Positions 46,045-57,354 of a DNA stretch of 64,000 nt are shown one piece after another. The stretch is from assembly GCF_963576675.1 (NCBI RefSeq), contig NC_088916.1, forward strand, positions 4,417,001 to 4,481,000, given 5' to 3'. Below the pieces are notes generated by a model. The model was not told the origin of the DNA, made no database searches, and saw only the letters and a program-made list of their open reading frames with translations. Positions within the stretch are counted from its first letter, which is position 1, and every line of letters starts with the position of its first letter. The translations under genes were made by a program, and so were the position numbers. The DNA comes from Euphorbia lathyris (Eukaryota; Streptophyta; Magnoliopsida; Malpighiales; Euphorbiaceae).

Positions 46045-47540
46045 TAGTTGAACAGAAAGAAAAATTGGTGGAGGTGCTGATGCAACATAAGGGGGCCTTT
46101 GGATGGTCGATCCACGACATCAAAGGCATCGACCCCAAAATCTGCACGCATAGAATTTTCCTTGAGGAAGAGATCAAGCCATCCGCCCAACCTCAACGAC
46201 GGCTCAACCCTAACATGAAAGAGGTGGTAAAAACCGAGGTTATAAAACTCCTCGACGCAGGTATCATCTTTCCGATTTCTGATAGCCAATGGGTAAGCCT
46301 GGTTCAATCCGTGCCCAAAAAAGGGGGAACAACGGTAATAGAAAATGAAAAAGGGGAATTAATCCCAACTAGAAAGGTTACGGGTTGGCGTGTATGCATA
46401 GATTATAGGAAATTAAACGAGGCCACCCGTAAAGACCACTTTCCTTTACCATTTATTGATCAAATGTTGGAACGGTTGGCAGGGCACGAATTTTTCTGTA
46501 CTTTAGATGGGCTATCCGGCTATATGCAAATTCCTGTGGACCCTTTGGATCAAGAGAAACCCACATTCACTTGCCCCTATGGGACTTTCGCATATAGGCG
46601 GATGCCTTTTGGATTATGTAATGCCCCTGCCACATTCCAACGTTGTATGATGGCTATGTTTTCTGACATGGTCGAGGAGTTCCTAGAAATTTTCATGGAT
46701 GATTTTAATGTTGTAGGACCTACTTTCGACCAATGTCTTGAAAACTTGGACCGAGTCTTAGAACGTTGTGAAGACAAAAACTTGGCACTCAATTGGGAAA
46801 AGTGCCAGTTTATGGTCCAAAATTGTATAGTATTAGGACACAAGGTGTCGGGGAAGGGGATCGAGGTCGATCCAGCAAAAATTGAGGTAATTGAAAAACT
46901 GCCACCTCCTACCAATGAGAAATTGGTTAGGAGCTTTTTAGGACATGCGGGGTTTTATAGACGGTTCATAAAAGACTTTTCCAAAATCACTAAACCTCTC
47001 ACTCAATTATTACTGAAAGATGCTGATTTTAATTTCGATAAAGAATGTATGCTTGCATTTAAATTACTGAAAAAGAAATTAATTGAAGCACCCATTATGG
47101 TCAGCCCGGATTGGTCCCTTCCCTTTGAGTTAATGTGCGATGCCAGTGATCTGGCTGTAAGAGCCTGTCTTGGGAAGAGGGTAGATAAACTTTTTCGCCC
47201 AATCTTCTATGCTAGCAAAACCTTAAATGATGCACAGCAGAATTATTCAATAACTGAAAAGGAATTGCTAGCCGTAGTGTTTGCCTTTGACAAATTTAGA
47301 TCTTATTTGGTGCTGTCTAAGGTAATTGTTTTTACTGACCATGCAGCCTTGAGATATCTGATGAGCAAGCAGGATGCAAAACCTAGGCTGATCCGTTGGA
47401 TCTTACTACTCCAAGAATTTGACATCGAGATCAGAGACAAGAAAGGGGTGGAAAACGTGATAGCAGACCACCTATCCAGGTTAGAGTCAGATCAGCAATC
47501 CTTAGAGCATGAGGCAATCAAGGAGGTGACCTACGGTTAA
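46038..47540 (+). CDS. Athila reverse transcriptase and RNase H
   Basis: 500 residues. RT motifs: [36 protein letters not shown] and the catalytic FMDDF (near residue 220). The connection [16 protein letters not shown] is followed by RNase [10 protein letters not shown] with catalytic Asp, [12 protein letters not shown] with Glu, and [10 protein letters not shown] with Asp. The frame ends at a TAA (47540) shortly after DHLSRLESD, where integrase should begin. The start Met is arbitrary; an intact element would read through from gag. Confidence 0.9.
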   Translation: MLIVEQKEKLVEVLMQHKGAFGWSIHDIKGIDPKICTHRIFLEEEIKPSAQPQRRLNPNMKEVVKTEVIKLLDAGIIFPISDSQWVSLVQSVPKKGGTTVIENEKGELIPTRKVTGWRVCIDYRKLNEATRKDHFPLPFIDQMLERLAGHEFFCTLDGLSGYMQIPVDPLDQEKPTFTCPYGTFAYRRMPFGLCNAPATFQRCMMAMFSDMVEEFLEIFMDDFNVVGPTFDQCLENLDRVLERCEDKNLALNWEKCQFMVQNCIVLGHKVSGKGIEVDPAKIEVIEKLPPPTNEKLVRSFLGHAGFYRRFIKDFSKITKPLTQLLLKDADFNFDKECMLAFKLLKKKLIEAPIMVSPDWSLPFELMCDASDLAVRACLGKRVDKLFRPIFYASKTLNDAQQNYSITEKELLAVVFAFDKFRSYLVLSKVIVFTDHAALRYLMSKQDAKPRLIRWILLLQEFDIEIRDKKGVENVIADHLSRLESDQQSLEHEAIKEVTYG

Positions 47541-47545
47541 CACAA

Positions 47546-47881
47546 CTGCATGAACTAGATGAGCTTCGATATAACTCTTACGAGAATGCCAAACTGTACA
47601 AAGAACGAACCAAGAGGGTGCACGATAAAAAAGTACAGCGGAAAACCTTCCAAAAAGGGGACCAAGTGCTGCTTTATAACTCCCGATTGAGATTCTTCCC
47701 TGGCAAGCTCAAGAGTAGATGGTATGGACCATTCTCAGTTCTTGATGCACATCCCTCCGGTATGGTTGAGATTATGTTGAATGATGGAACCACCCAGAAA
47801 GTAAATGGACATCGACTCAAACTTTATCTCGGTAAAGACACTTCGGGTGTCCAAATCCTCCGTCTTCAAGATGATCGGTAA
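47546..47881 (+). pseudogene. Athila integrase C-terminal tail
   Basis: Reads LHELDELRYNSYENAKLYKE and then KGDQVLLYNSRLRFFPGKL and KSRWYGPFSV, the C-terminal (GPY/F-like) part of gypsy integrase. The zinc finger and D-D-E core, which need about 1 kb, are absent between RNase H (ending 47540) and this tail, a clean internal deletion. Confidence 0.88.
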
Positions 47882-49420
47882 GTTGTCTTCTCCACCCTAA
47901 CTCTTTTCACTTGCTCTTTATGATTTGAGATGCAATGTTGGAACTTATTGCATATTTTTAGTGTGAGGAGGAGGGGTAGACAAACTTACAAAAATTGTAT
48001 AAATTTTAAATTTTTGTTGCGTCGTGTCTAGTTTAGTTTAGCGTTTTTGGGTTTTGTTTATGTTTTTGCATGCTTAGGACCTAAAACCGTGAACCTCCTT
48101 CGAATCTAAACTTCGTTATCTGTCTTTGAGGGCTGAGAACCGAATCTAAAATTACATGACAACTAGTTTAGGTGTAGGAAACAACCCTTGTATCTGTAAA
48201 AGCATGAGCTAAAGTTTGCATTTAGACCCTACTTTTGAAGAAATGCTAAAATCATTACTTAGGTAGATAACTTAAGAATTGAAGGCATGTGACATTAAAC
48301 TTGAGTTTGGGGAAAACTAGTAAACACAAAATTGAAACCCAAAGAATTGTGAGTTGAATTTGAGCCTAAGAGCGAACATCAAAAAGCTCTTTTTCTTGAC
48401 ATTTTTGTGTGAATGCTTTGACTTGTGAAAGATTACAGATTTTGCACCTAATACTGTGTTGAACCTACATGCAATGATTTGAGATGATAAACGATGAATC
48501 AGCCTCATTAGAATTAACCCTTTTCGTTACCTTATTTTCTCTTTTTCATCCACTCTAGGAAGCCCCTTTGAGCCTATATTTTTGTAGTTTGTAGATTTTT
48601 TTCTTTCGTTCTAACCTATTTTTGGAAGCCACAATTTGGTTTGCTACTTAACCCAACATTTTTGCAAAGCTCAAATTGAGCCTTTGTTTTCTTCTATCGC
48701 TTTATCTTTGTTTATGGCATTACAGTAGCAAGCCAAAAAGGCTAAGAAGTGAATGAGCATCACTATCCCAAAAAGAAAAAAAAGAGAAAAAAAAAAAAAA
48801 AGAAAAGAGACGAACAAAAGGGAAGAACTTCATTCCCCAGTTCTTAAAAAAATCAAAAAACGTCTCAAGAAAACATCCCAAAAAGAAAAAAAAAATAAAA
48901 AGCTCAGTCACTTCATATTTGCTAAAGCCATTTTAACTTTGTTTTTGTAGCGCTAGAACTTTTAACCCTTGTTGTACCTTTAACCCTCTAACCACATTAC
49001 AACCCCGATTAGAGGCTGTTTTTGATATCATTGGAATCATGTAGCATAGTAGAGGAACTCGGATGAACGTGCAAAATCAACGTAATCCTAAGCAAGAACA
49101 TAAGCCGAGAGTAAACACTTTAGCCACCAAAATTATGTGAATGAGTGAACTACCTATGGTGAGGTGTTTTACTTAGCGATCCCCTCAAACTCGTTTAATT
49201 GAACATGTGTCCTTTTGCTTAAAACTATGACCTATGATAATTGAAATGCGGCTTTTGGATATCGTGTCTCTACTTTGTATTTCCGAATGCATGTAATTAC
49301 AGATGCTCGAAATTGTGTCAAGCACCTAGTCAAACCGGGAGGTTTTCTAGCTTGCTTGTGATGGCGGGTTTAATTTTTAGTTTACTTGGGGACAAGTAAA
49401 GTTTTAAGTGCGAGGAGGTT
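47882..49420. other. Athila 3' untranslated region
   Basis: About 1.5 kb without a supported gene. It includes a purine-only stretch (48768-48905, mostly A with G) and ends CTTGGGGACAAGTAAAG (49386-49402) and the purine tract GCGAGGAGG, a layout common to Athila elements. Confidence 0.8.
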
Positions 49421-51086
49421 TGATAGGGGTCAAAAACCCCTATCCTCGGGTACGGTTTTAGGACGGGTTTTAGCATTATTTAGTTAATAAGCGAGCATTT
49501 CTCGCATTTAAATGCTTTTGTGTGAGTTAATTAGGAATTGGAAACGTCTTATTTATTTTTCGTTGTTTAGGCTCGTTTTATGACCAATTTAGGCAATTAT
49601 GGCCAAAATAGCATGCATAGTGTAATTCTGTTATCTTTTGAAGCTAATTGGTCCATCAAAAGTCGCACCAAACGAAGCGTTTGCTCAAAATAAGCGATTG
49701 ACGGATCAATTTAGCTTTTGGACTAATGTTATCTGGAGTTTCTGTACGTGCGCAGGTGTAAGTTCGGGCGAAAAAGGACATCGACGACATTCGGCAAGCA
49801 TCGAGAACATGCCGGGCAAAAACGCTCGACGAGCGGGCATCCGTGGGCCATTTCTGCTCGTCGAGCAGGCCCCTGGAGGCCTGCTCGGGCGAGTAGGAGC
49901 CTGCTCGCCGAGCAGGCCACCAGGCGCCTGCTCGGCGAGCAGAGGGGCTGCTCGGCGCGAGTAGCCCTGCTCGCCGAGCAGCTCGCCCTGCTCGGCGAGC
50001 AGGCCTGCGAGAATTGGTCAAAAAGACCAATTCCGCCCCCACGAAGCCACGATGGACCCCACGTCTTCCTACACCAATAAGGACACGAAAATAGGTCAAA
50101 AAGAGGGCCGAGACACGCCTATAAATAGAGTTTTTCCAATGTAATTTAGATATCTTTTATCTTTGTAATTTTCTTAGTTTTCCTCTTGAGAAATCCTCTC
50201 CACCTCCTCCATATCCTTCAAACCTCCATTGAAGACACCTCCGAAGCTCCGTTCACCGAGGATTGCTCAAGCTCCATCCTTAAGTCCTAGAAAGACGCCT
50301 GCATTGGTAGACAGGTTCCCTGAATGGGATTTTTCTTCTTTTACATTCTGTCTAGCCTCTGATACATGTTATGAATTCTAGGCTTATTGTAACTTCGTGA
50401 CAATATTCTCCATCTTTGATATATATTATAGTTCTTGTTCATTTAATTGTTTTAATGCTTTAATCTTTATCTTACGCTTTGTCTGATTGGTTTAACTCAT
50501 TCGATAATCCCAAAATCAAGTTGGCACATATTGCGAGCTGAATCTGACCTAGTCAGTGCCTATAGGATTGACGACCCTATAGAAGATTAAGCCCAAATTG
50601 CTGAGCCTTAGAGCTAGTTTCGGCCTTATAAGGGAATCACGAACTAGGAACTTTAGGAGGATAGGTTGGGTTAATCGCCTCGGACACAAGTGACTTAGGT
50701 TTTAATTCAATTGCTTAAACATTCTATTTTCATTATCATCGTATCCCTTCATGTTCCTTCGGATAATTGCATTGGTAAAAGATCACTTAGGAGTAGTTTA
50801 ACTTAATTAGGGGTAGAGTAACTTAATTAGGCGTAGAATAACTTAGTTAGAATCAGATAACTTAGCTAGGAATAGTATAATTCAACCTAGGAGTAGATTA
50901 ATTTAGCAAAACCAACTCAAAACCCCCTAAGCCTAGATAACATCTGAAACCAAGTAACTCGATACTTGCAGAAATAAATCATGTGGACGATAACCTGGAC
51001 TTAACTAGAAATTTATTACTTGATAACGACGGGGTACACTTATCCCTTAGTGAGTTCTCATCTCTAACTTAGGTGAGGGCGCATCA
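49421..51086 (+). repeat. 3' LTR of the Athila element
   Basis: Near-identical to 42483-44174, with one palindrome unit fewer. TATA box at about 50119-50128. The target duplication GTACT follows at 51087. Confidence 0.95.
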
Positions 51087-51090
51087 GTAC

Positions 51091-52356
51091 TCATGCAATC
51101 AGCTCCTTTTTCTTATTCAACATGAGTAGTTTCCGGTCCACCAGGTGAACTTCATAATTTTTCTCTAGCAATTGTCCCAAACTCAAAATATTTCTTTTCA
51201 TGTTGGGAACATAATAAACATTATCAATAAACCGGTGAGCGCCATTTTTTAGCCGAATAAGAATGGTTCCTTTTCCTGTAATAGGAACTTTAGAGGAATC
51301 TCCAAATACAATATTACCGCGAACAGATTCATAGAGCTCCACGAACATCTTCTTGTCACCACACATATGGTTACTTGCTGCATTGTCAAGATACCATATA
51401 TTATTTTCACGATTTTCTTCACCTTCGTAGGTAAGTAACACAGTGCCAGTTACTTCCTCATCTTGAATATTATTGGCAGTCTCCTCTACCTCCTTAGGCG
51501 GACTCCAACATTCCACTGCGTAGTGACCGTACTTAGAGCAATTGTAACATTGAATATTGGACTTGTCGCGTCCTTCATTCGGCCTCCAATTTCCTCTTCC
51601 TTGACCCCGTCCTCGACGTCTTCCTCTACCTCTGGTGAATTGAGTGCTTCTGTCGTTGTTGTTGTTGCCGTTTTCATTTCTGCCTTGACTTCTGCCACGT
51701 CTTTGTCCTCTACCATTTCCTCCTCGACCTCTTCCACGTCCTCTGCTGGACTGACTACTTTCGCCATTTTTAAACACAGTCTTCGTTGCTAAGACTTGTT
51801 CTGTGGAATCTTCTCTTCGTTTCTCAAACCGCTCCTCTCGTGCTTGTAGTGACCCTACAACTTCATCAACGGACATTTCATTGATGTCTCTAGACTCCTC
51901 CATAGCCACTACTACATAATCAAACTTTGGTAGTAGTGATCGCATAATTTTTTCAACAATTCTGGACTCTTTAATTCTTTCTCCATACTGCCGCATCTGA
52001 TTTACGACAGATTTTACTCGGGATGAGTAATCACTAATGGTCTCTGTCTCTTTCATCCTCATCGTCTCAAATTCTCCTCTCAGCATCTGCAAACTAACTT
52101 TTTTAACTTTCTCCTCCCCTTGAAGAGAAACTCGTAGGATTTCCCACGCTTGTTTGGCGGTGGTAGCTTCGGCTACTTTCTCGAACATTAATTCATCCAA
52201 ACCTTGATGGATGAGAGTAAGCGCCTTTTGATCGCTTTTGCGATTTTTCTGCAGAGTATCTTTTTCTGCCTGTGTCAACGCTGCCTCATTGGCTGGGACT
52301 ACGTAGCCTTTTTCAACAATGTCCCAGACATCTTGACATCCGAGTAACGCCTTCAT
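51091..52356 (-). pseudogene. copia gag and protease
   Basis: 421 residues. A gag capsid part (WDIVEKGYV, then RGEFETMRMKETETISDY), an Arg/Gly-rich basic stretch (residues 205-265), a zinc knuckle CYNCSKYGHYAVEC (CX2CX4HX4C, near residue 271), and protease with WYLDNAASNHMCG. The protease motif has Asn where the usual D-S/T-G-A has Ser or Thr, and Ala for Gly, which may abolish activity. It ends at an in-frame TGA one codon before the Athila target site; the surviving flank suggests this replaced an Arg codon. Confidence 0.85.
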
Positions 52357-52489
52357 TCAAATACACCAACTTGAATAATTGGTTTTGGTGAGCTGAGGGT
52401 ATTGATAAGGAAGTTTGAGACCGTCTGATATTTTTTTAGGGTCTGTTTAGCGGAAGACTGACTCTCGTAATATGGCTCTGATACCACTT

Positions 52490-52900
52490 TGTTGAAATTC
52501 GAGGGACCGAAATTGTAATTTAGAATGGACTTGGTGTATAATTTTCAAAGACTAATAGTTTTCTAAATATAATAAAAAACAAAATGATAAATACACAAAC
52601 TTTTATTGGCTCACACTTTTGGCTTCTCACCACTCACTCTCTACGAATACATAATAGTGGGACTCTATATATAAGAGTTCCATCAAAACATGTAGCCCAA
52701 TTAATTAAAAAAGACAAAATCTACCATACATTGACTTAGCTAAACAACAAAGACTTAGCTAAAGAACAAAGACTTTTGTACCCAAAATATGGGTAGACTT
52801 TAATTCTAGCAATCATGGACTTTAGTAGTAATTTATTTTTATTTTTTTATTTTCTTAATTTCTAAATTAAGTTTATTATATATATATATATATTTTAACA
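52490..52900 (-). repeat. 5' LTR of the copia element
   Basis: 411 bp, TGTTGAAATTCG to TTTTAACA on the plus strand. On the minus strand a TATA-like TATATATAGAG lies near 52660-52672. The adjoining PBS (52474-52486) is complementary to initiator Met tRNA. Confidence 0.93.
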
Positions 52901-52905
52901 GTTTA

Positions 52906-53275
52906 GTATCACTTTTAATATAGAACTAAATTTTTTATTTTTCAAAATTGTCATTTTCGAAGTTTTTTTTCTCTAAAACATTTATTTTCTCTCTTCTTAC
53001 CAAACAACATCTAAATAACCTCGAAATTTAAAAGTTGAAGAATTAAAATTGCTTAGAATATTATTAAGTCTTTGGATTTTTCTATTTAAGGTCGTCAATG
53101 CTTATTTTAATTTTAAGATCCTTGTTTTTAGTAAAACGAAAAATCGCAGCATCTCCTTATCATAAACGGAAACCGCTATCACTTTTTGGATAAAAAAAAT
53201 ATTCCAGATACCAAAACGTGAAAGCAGAGGTTTTTTTTACTTTACCCTTGAAAATATTCGGTGCAAACTTAATTT
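52906..53275 (+). repeat. half of a shared-core foldback element, cut by the copia insertion
   Basis: GTTTAGTATCACTTTTAATATAG and ACCAAACAACATCTAAATAAC match the shared core found at 10485-10740 and 28690-28935. The right arm (53110-53275) ends TTTTTTTTACTTTACCC. The left half should be left of 39145 but is not clearly recognisable there. Confidence 0.65.
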
Positions 53276-54029
53276 AGTGACCATTTAGTTTCATATTTTT
53301 ATAACTATTTTTTGTATTTTAATTTTAAACAAGAGATAAAAATAAACAGTGAATAGTAAAATTTTGAAATAACTACTTTTAACAGAAAAATAAACTAACA
53401 TTTACTAGTTATCAGCAAGAACAAACAGCTAATAGTAACAACAAACAGCAAACTGGAACAAATGAACCAAAAGGGTCATTAATTCTAAAATAAATATTGT
53501 CGGCTCCGGTGAAGTCAAACTCACGGCCTTCAAACAAATATTGTGCGATGTCCTCTGTATTGAACGTAATCTTCCAAGTGCATTCGTAACCTGAAACAGC
53601 AACACACAGTCAGGAAAGGGCCGGAGTCCAGCGAATCCTCTCTGATGCTTAAGTCGGAGATGTACTGAGAAGTACGTATGAACTTGAAAGCAATGATTTA
53701 ATACATTTACACGTGGCAGTCCTTTATTGGCTTCGGACCTTTTGGTTAATTTCATTCCGCATTTTATGGTTGATTATGAAAGCTATGAGCGTGTCTTTGA
53801 GGTCCGATATAACCATTGGTCCATGTGTCCTGTTAGGCGGCTCCTTGAAGAGAATGTCCTGTATATGAGCCTTTGCAATCATCTTTCGGTATATGCTTCT
53901 TGGTATAGGCCCATATCTTGAATTCGGTTCCTAGGTCTTTAAAACTTATAAAACAAAATTTTACACAAACCTATGTTACTTTACATTTTTCCTTTTCATA
54001 GAAATAATATTAGTAAAAAAATAATCGAA
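53276..54029. other. gene-free stretch with CAAACAGC repeats and an LTR-like block
   Basis: 53340-53460 repeats AACAAACAGC words also seen at 55070-55180. 53590-53720 is the relative of 13800-13890. The frames over it have no recognisable domain. Confidence 0.45.
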
Positions 54030-54430
54030 CTAAGTTTGCTCGCGAGCGTGTTCATAAACATTATAATCGAGTTTGTTCGTGAACCTACAATTGAGCTAGC
54101 TTTCGATCTGAGTTTCGTCATGTTCGCGCATGACTCGTTTATAAATTGAAGCGAACACAATCGAGTTTTTATCGAACAACGACTCGACTCATTTTACAAC
54201 CCTAAACACAGCTCTAAATTGGTAGAATCTATCCAAACTCTTTTGATTTGTTTGCTCATGCGCATGTTCATAAACATTATAATCGAGTTTATTCATGAAC
54301 CTATAATTGAACCTGCTTGCGAACTTTCAAACCGAGTTTCGTCATGTTCAAGCTCGCCTCATTTATAAATCAAACCAAACACACTCAAGCTTTTATTGAG
54401 CAACAACTCAAGTCATTTACAACCTTAATT
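54030..54430. repeat. two tandem copies of the GAGCTCG/ATCGAGT repeat
   Basis: AACATTATAATCGAGTTTGTTC near 54058 and AACATTATAATCGAGTTTATTC near 54273 are about 215 bp apart, with the same downstream order (GAGTTTCGTCATGTTC, then TTTATAAAT). Related to 21000-21190 in the kinase intron. Confidence 0.75.
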
Positions 54431-54485
54431 CAATGTCAAAATGGGCATAATCTATCCAAACTCCTTTGATTTGGTTGAACAAGTA

Positions 54486-54838
54486 AGTGGGATAAATTAC
54501 ATACGTGGTGTATTATCTTTGTTCGATTTCACAATTTGGTGTACAACCTTCAATTTTGCATATAAAACTGGACAACCTTTTGATGGCTTCCCACTAAAAT
54601 GTACAGCCATTAATTGCGACTGGTCAATGCGAAGTCAATGCGACCCATCAGTAATTTTGACTTTTAAGAAGGTCAAATTGCTGACGTGGTGCGTTAAATT
54701 GACGTTGACCGGTCATAATTACCGGTTGTACATTTTAGTGGAAGGTCACCAAAAAATTGTACAATTTTATGTGTAAAATTGAAGGTTGTACACCAAAATG
54801 TGAGATAACAAAGGTTATACACCTTGTATAATAACTGC
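54486..54838. mobile_element. foldback MITE, about 350 bp
   Basis: Left arm ACGTGGTGTATTATCTTTG, GTGTACAACCTTCAATTTTG, CACTAAAATGTACA; right arm gives the inverse of each (TGTACATTTTAGTGGAAGG, AATTGAAGGTTGTACACC, AAAGGTTATACACC). No clear target duplication. Confidence 0.75.
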
Positions 54839-54849
54839 AATTCTTCACT

Positions 54850-55190
54850 TGTTTAGGAGGTGTTTGGGTGCTCCTTTTCGTGCTCCTGTTTACCTTTTCA
54901 GTTTGAAATGGAGAGTTTTAGGTGTTTGGTTAATGACATTCATGTTTGTCTTTTACACTTGAAAAGTAGCATTAGGTGTTTGGTTAGTGACCTCCTGTTT
55001 GCTTTTTAGACCTGAAAAGTAGCATTTTACAAAAGCAAAGAATCTCTGCTTTTTGGAAAAGCAGCATTTTCCAACAGCAAACAGCAAACCGTAACAGCAA
55101 ACAACAATTAGCAACAGCAAACAGCAAACCGTAACAGCAAACATCAAACAGCAACAGTAAACAGTAGGTAAAACAAACGGACCCTTAATG
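54850..55190. repeat. MITE-like repeat with internal CAAACAGCAA array
   Basis: GTGTTTGG.TA.TGAC appears twice (54938 and 54975). The array AACAGCAAACAGCAAACCGT is repeated at 55075-55180, ending GTAGGTAAAACAAACGGACCC. A poly-A run of about 18 follows at 55310-55328. Relative of 33150-33350. Confidence 0.65.
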
Positions 55191-55199
55191 AAGTTGCAA

Positions 55200-55590
55200 T
55201 TTCTATCCAAACAAAAGGTCTAACAAATAAATTTATTTGATTTTTCTTTTCAATCCGATTGAAGAAACTCAACTTATAAAAAACCGAATTGCATGTGATG
55301 TGAATTGCACAAAAAAAAAAAAAAAAAAGAAAAAAAGAAAAAGAAGGTACTATTAAATTTAAGAGAAGTATGGTCCCTCTATTAATACTAGGTTGTACTA
55401 TTAAACCATAATCAGAAAAACAAAGAACATATATAGCCCATAGTATAGGATTTAATAACCATCAAATTTTGGAAAACTTGGAGACACAATCAGAATTAAG
55501 ATTTGATTTAATTTATTGACATGTTCACATGCCTAAAATTCAATTTAGGCAGCTTGTACAAAAAGATTAATTCATTGCCTTAACTTTCAA
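55200..55590. other. intergenic DNA, nothing recognised
   Basis: AT-rich and featureless apart from the A/G run at 55310-55345. Confidence 0.5.
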
Positions 55591-55594
55591 AATG

Positions 55595-56030
55595 TAACCA
55601 CCCGGTTTAGAGGGCCAGGCCGGGCTATGCCCAGGTGCGGCCGTCCAGGGCCCAAAGCTAAAAGGGGTCCAAATTTTTTTTTGGTAAGAAAGGGAAAGAA
55701 AAAACAAAAAAAACCCAACAACTTACCCGGGATTAGCCTAGGGAAGCTAACCCCCACCCGATCATCTAACAGCAGCGAAAGAAGAAAGTCCGGAGGAGAA
55801 GAGAAGGTTGATACTCCCAAAATTTTTAATTTTATTGAATATATACTATTTTTTTTGTTATAAATGAAGTTATAATACCCATTCAGGTCTAAAAGTGAAC
55901 AAAATAATATGATATATTAGGTTTAAAATGGGTCAAAATTTCTATTTAGACTTTTAAATAGAATATAAGGGTCCATTATCTTTAATTTCACCTAGGGCCT
56001 GTAAAATGTCAGGACCGGCCATGAATGGCG
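55595..56030. repeat. DNA-element-like repeat containing a LINE end
   Basis: 55600-55670 is GC-rich (GGCCAGGCCGGGC, GTGCGGCCGTCCAGGGCCC). 55868-56025 is a relative of 15150-15315 and ends ATGTCAGGACCGGCCATG, whose CCGGCC may be the inverse of the left end. The LINE end is inserted between. Confidence 0.5.
55676..55820 (-). pseudogene. 3' end of a plant LINE (L1-like)
   Basis: On the minus strand the frame reads LDDRVGVSFPRLIPG and then poly-A (the plus-strand T run at 55673-55681). The same peptide ending (VGVSFPRLIP) occurs at 57764-57796 on the plus strand. AAATTTTT stands on both sides, a possible target duplication. Confidence 0.6.
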
Positions 56031-56395
56031 CCGGGACAGAAGGTTTGAGTAAGGAGCGATCCTAAGAAATGACGATGGAGCAGGTGAAAATTATGTGGAA
56101 ATATAAAGTTTTGTTTGCCATATAAATGTTCTTACGTGGAAATTGTTAATTAGATACAGAAAAGTAAAAACTAAAAACTAAATGCATAAACTAAAATTCA
56201 AATGTCAAAATGTCGTCACATGTCAATAGAATAGCGGTTTTATTAAATCTTCATTCGAATTGGGTGAAATTTTACTAAGTCGAAATAGATCAAGAATCAA
56301 ATGTGACTAAATAATTGGTCAGTAACCAAATGCTGAAATTTGAGATAGATGAAGGACCAAATAGTAATTTAAGCTTTAAAATTTACATGTCACCC

Positions 56396-56575
56396 CAGTT
56401 GCGTTCACATGGACCCCGATGACCACGTAAATTTGGTCATTCGCCGTTAGATCTAGGCAAATTAAAATCCTAAGATGGAGATTCAAAACATCTTAAGTCT
56501 TATATCTAATCCGCCTAGATCTAACAGTGAATGACTAAATTTACGTGGTCGTCAGGTTCTATGTGAACGCAACTG
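56396..56575. mobile_element. short foldback MITE, 180 bp, 10-bp TSD
   Basis: Ends are CAGTTGCGTTCACATGGACC and GGTTCTATGTGAACGCAACTG. Flanks are CATGTCACCC on both sides (56386-56395 and 56576-56585). The interior mirrors ACGTAAATTTGGTCATTC. Relative at 38985-39130. Confidence 0.85.
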
Positions 56576-56621
56576 CATGTCACCCTCATTTGATCGTTTA
56601 TAATTCTAGACATAAAACATT

Positions 56622-57015
56622 CTGCCTAAAATTTCAATAGCCCCCAAACTTTTAAAAAGTTCCAAATAATCTCTATTCCAGTTCAATTTCATTCAATAAC
56701 CTTATATTTTTATCCAATAAATTTTCAATAACCCCTTATTATTGTCCAATTGCATTCAATAACCTCATATTCTTATCCAATTACATTCAATAACCTCAAA
56801 ACTTCAACCGTCCATGAACTTTCAAAAGTTTCTAATTATTTATCTATTTGACATTTTCTTTTTGATCCATGACGATCACTTTTGACACGTCACCGATCGT
56901 GTCTCATTTTCTACATCCAACAAATTCAATTGAAAAATAAAGGATTATTGAATGTAACCGAACAAAACTAGAGGATTATTTGAAACTTTTAAAAGTTCAG
57001 GTCCACCATTGAAGT
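56622..57015. mobile_element. foldback element, about 390 bp
   Basis: Left arm CCCCCAAACTTTTAAAAAGTTCC and tandem AATAACCTCATATTCTTATCC phrases (56690-56790). Right arm GGATTATTTGAAACTTTT and AAAAGTTCAGGTCC. No ORF. Confidence 0.6.
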
Positions 57016-57346
57016 TTTGGATAACAAATTTATTAGACCAAACAGAAAATGATAAAAAACATAACACGTTCTGTAATTTAAATTGGATATCATAGAAGAA
57101 GATAATAAGGAAAAAAAAATTAATTTGTAGCCTAAAGTTTTGGTTGATAAAATGACCAAAATTATGAAAAATATGAAAAAACAGAAAACAGGTCATGTGA
57201 CTTAAAAGACTCGAATTAGGAATTTCTTCAAATTCATATCCTAAAAGATTTGATCCAATTATAACACAATATACATAAAATATAGTACATAGTTTAACAA
57301 ATCTTTGAGTCCTTCCTTACAATCATTTTAATTTGTTGATCACGCT
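57016..57346. other. intergenic DNA, nothing recognised
   Basis: AT-rich; the minus-strand frame here is low-complexity and Phe-rich, with no domain. Confidence 0.5.
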
Positions 57347-57354
57347 ACCAAGAC

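Larger units (their letters stand above)
42483..51086 (+). mobile_element. complete Athila-type Ty3/gypsy element, young but internally deleted
   Basis: 8604 bp. LTRs at 42483-44174 (1692 bp) and 49421-51086 (1666 bp) both run from TGATAGGGGTC to GAGGGCGCATCA. The target duplication is GTACT (42478-42482 and 51087-51091). The PBS TGGCGCCGTTGCCGGGGAT (44181-44199) fits tRNA-Asp, the Athila hallmark; a purine tract GAGGAGG precedes the 3' LTR. The LTRs differ by roughly two dozen bases and one 27-bp indel by eye, so insertion is recent on a plant scale. The inside is only about 5.2 kb and lacks the gag core and the integrase core. Confidence 0.96.
39145..52900 (-). mobile_element. complete Ty1/copia retrotransposon, split by an Athila insertion
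   Basis: LTRs at 39145-39705 and 52490-52900 begin TGTTGAAATTCG and end TTTTAACA. The 5-bp flanks are GTTTA on both sides (39140-39144 and 52901-52905), a perfect target duplication. The minus-strand order is 5' LTR, PBS (TGGTATCAGAGCC, 52474-52486, initiator Met tRNA), gag-protease (52356-51091), the Athila insertion, integrase-RT (42478-40653), RT-RNase H (to 39719), purine tract, 3' LTR. One stop and two frame changes make it defective. Without the SINE the 3' LTR is 411 bp, the same as the 5' LTR. Confidence 0.95.

Noticed and set aside
46577..46915. 112-codon minus-strand frame opposite the Athila RT
   Set aside because: It is the shadow of a strongly supported RT gene on the plus strand.
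48720..48950. Lys-rich and Phe-rich frames in the Athila 3' region
   Set aside because: Produced by a purine-only tract; typical untranslated sequence of such elements.
53429..53755. 108-codon minus-strand frame as a gene
   Set aside because: It covers an LTR-like fragment and a CAAACAGC repeat stretch; no recognisable domain or coding composition.
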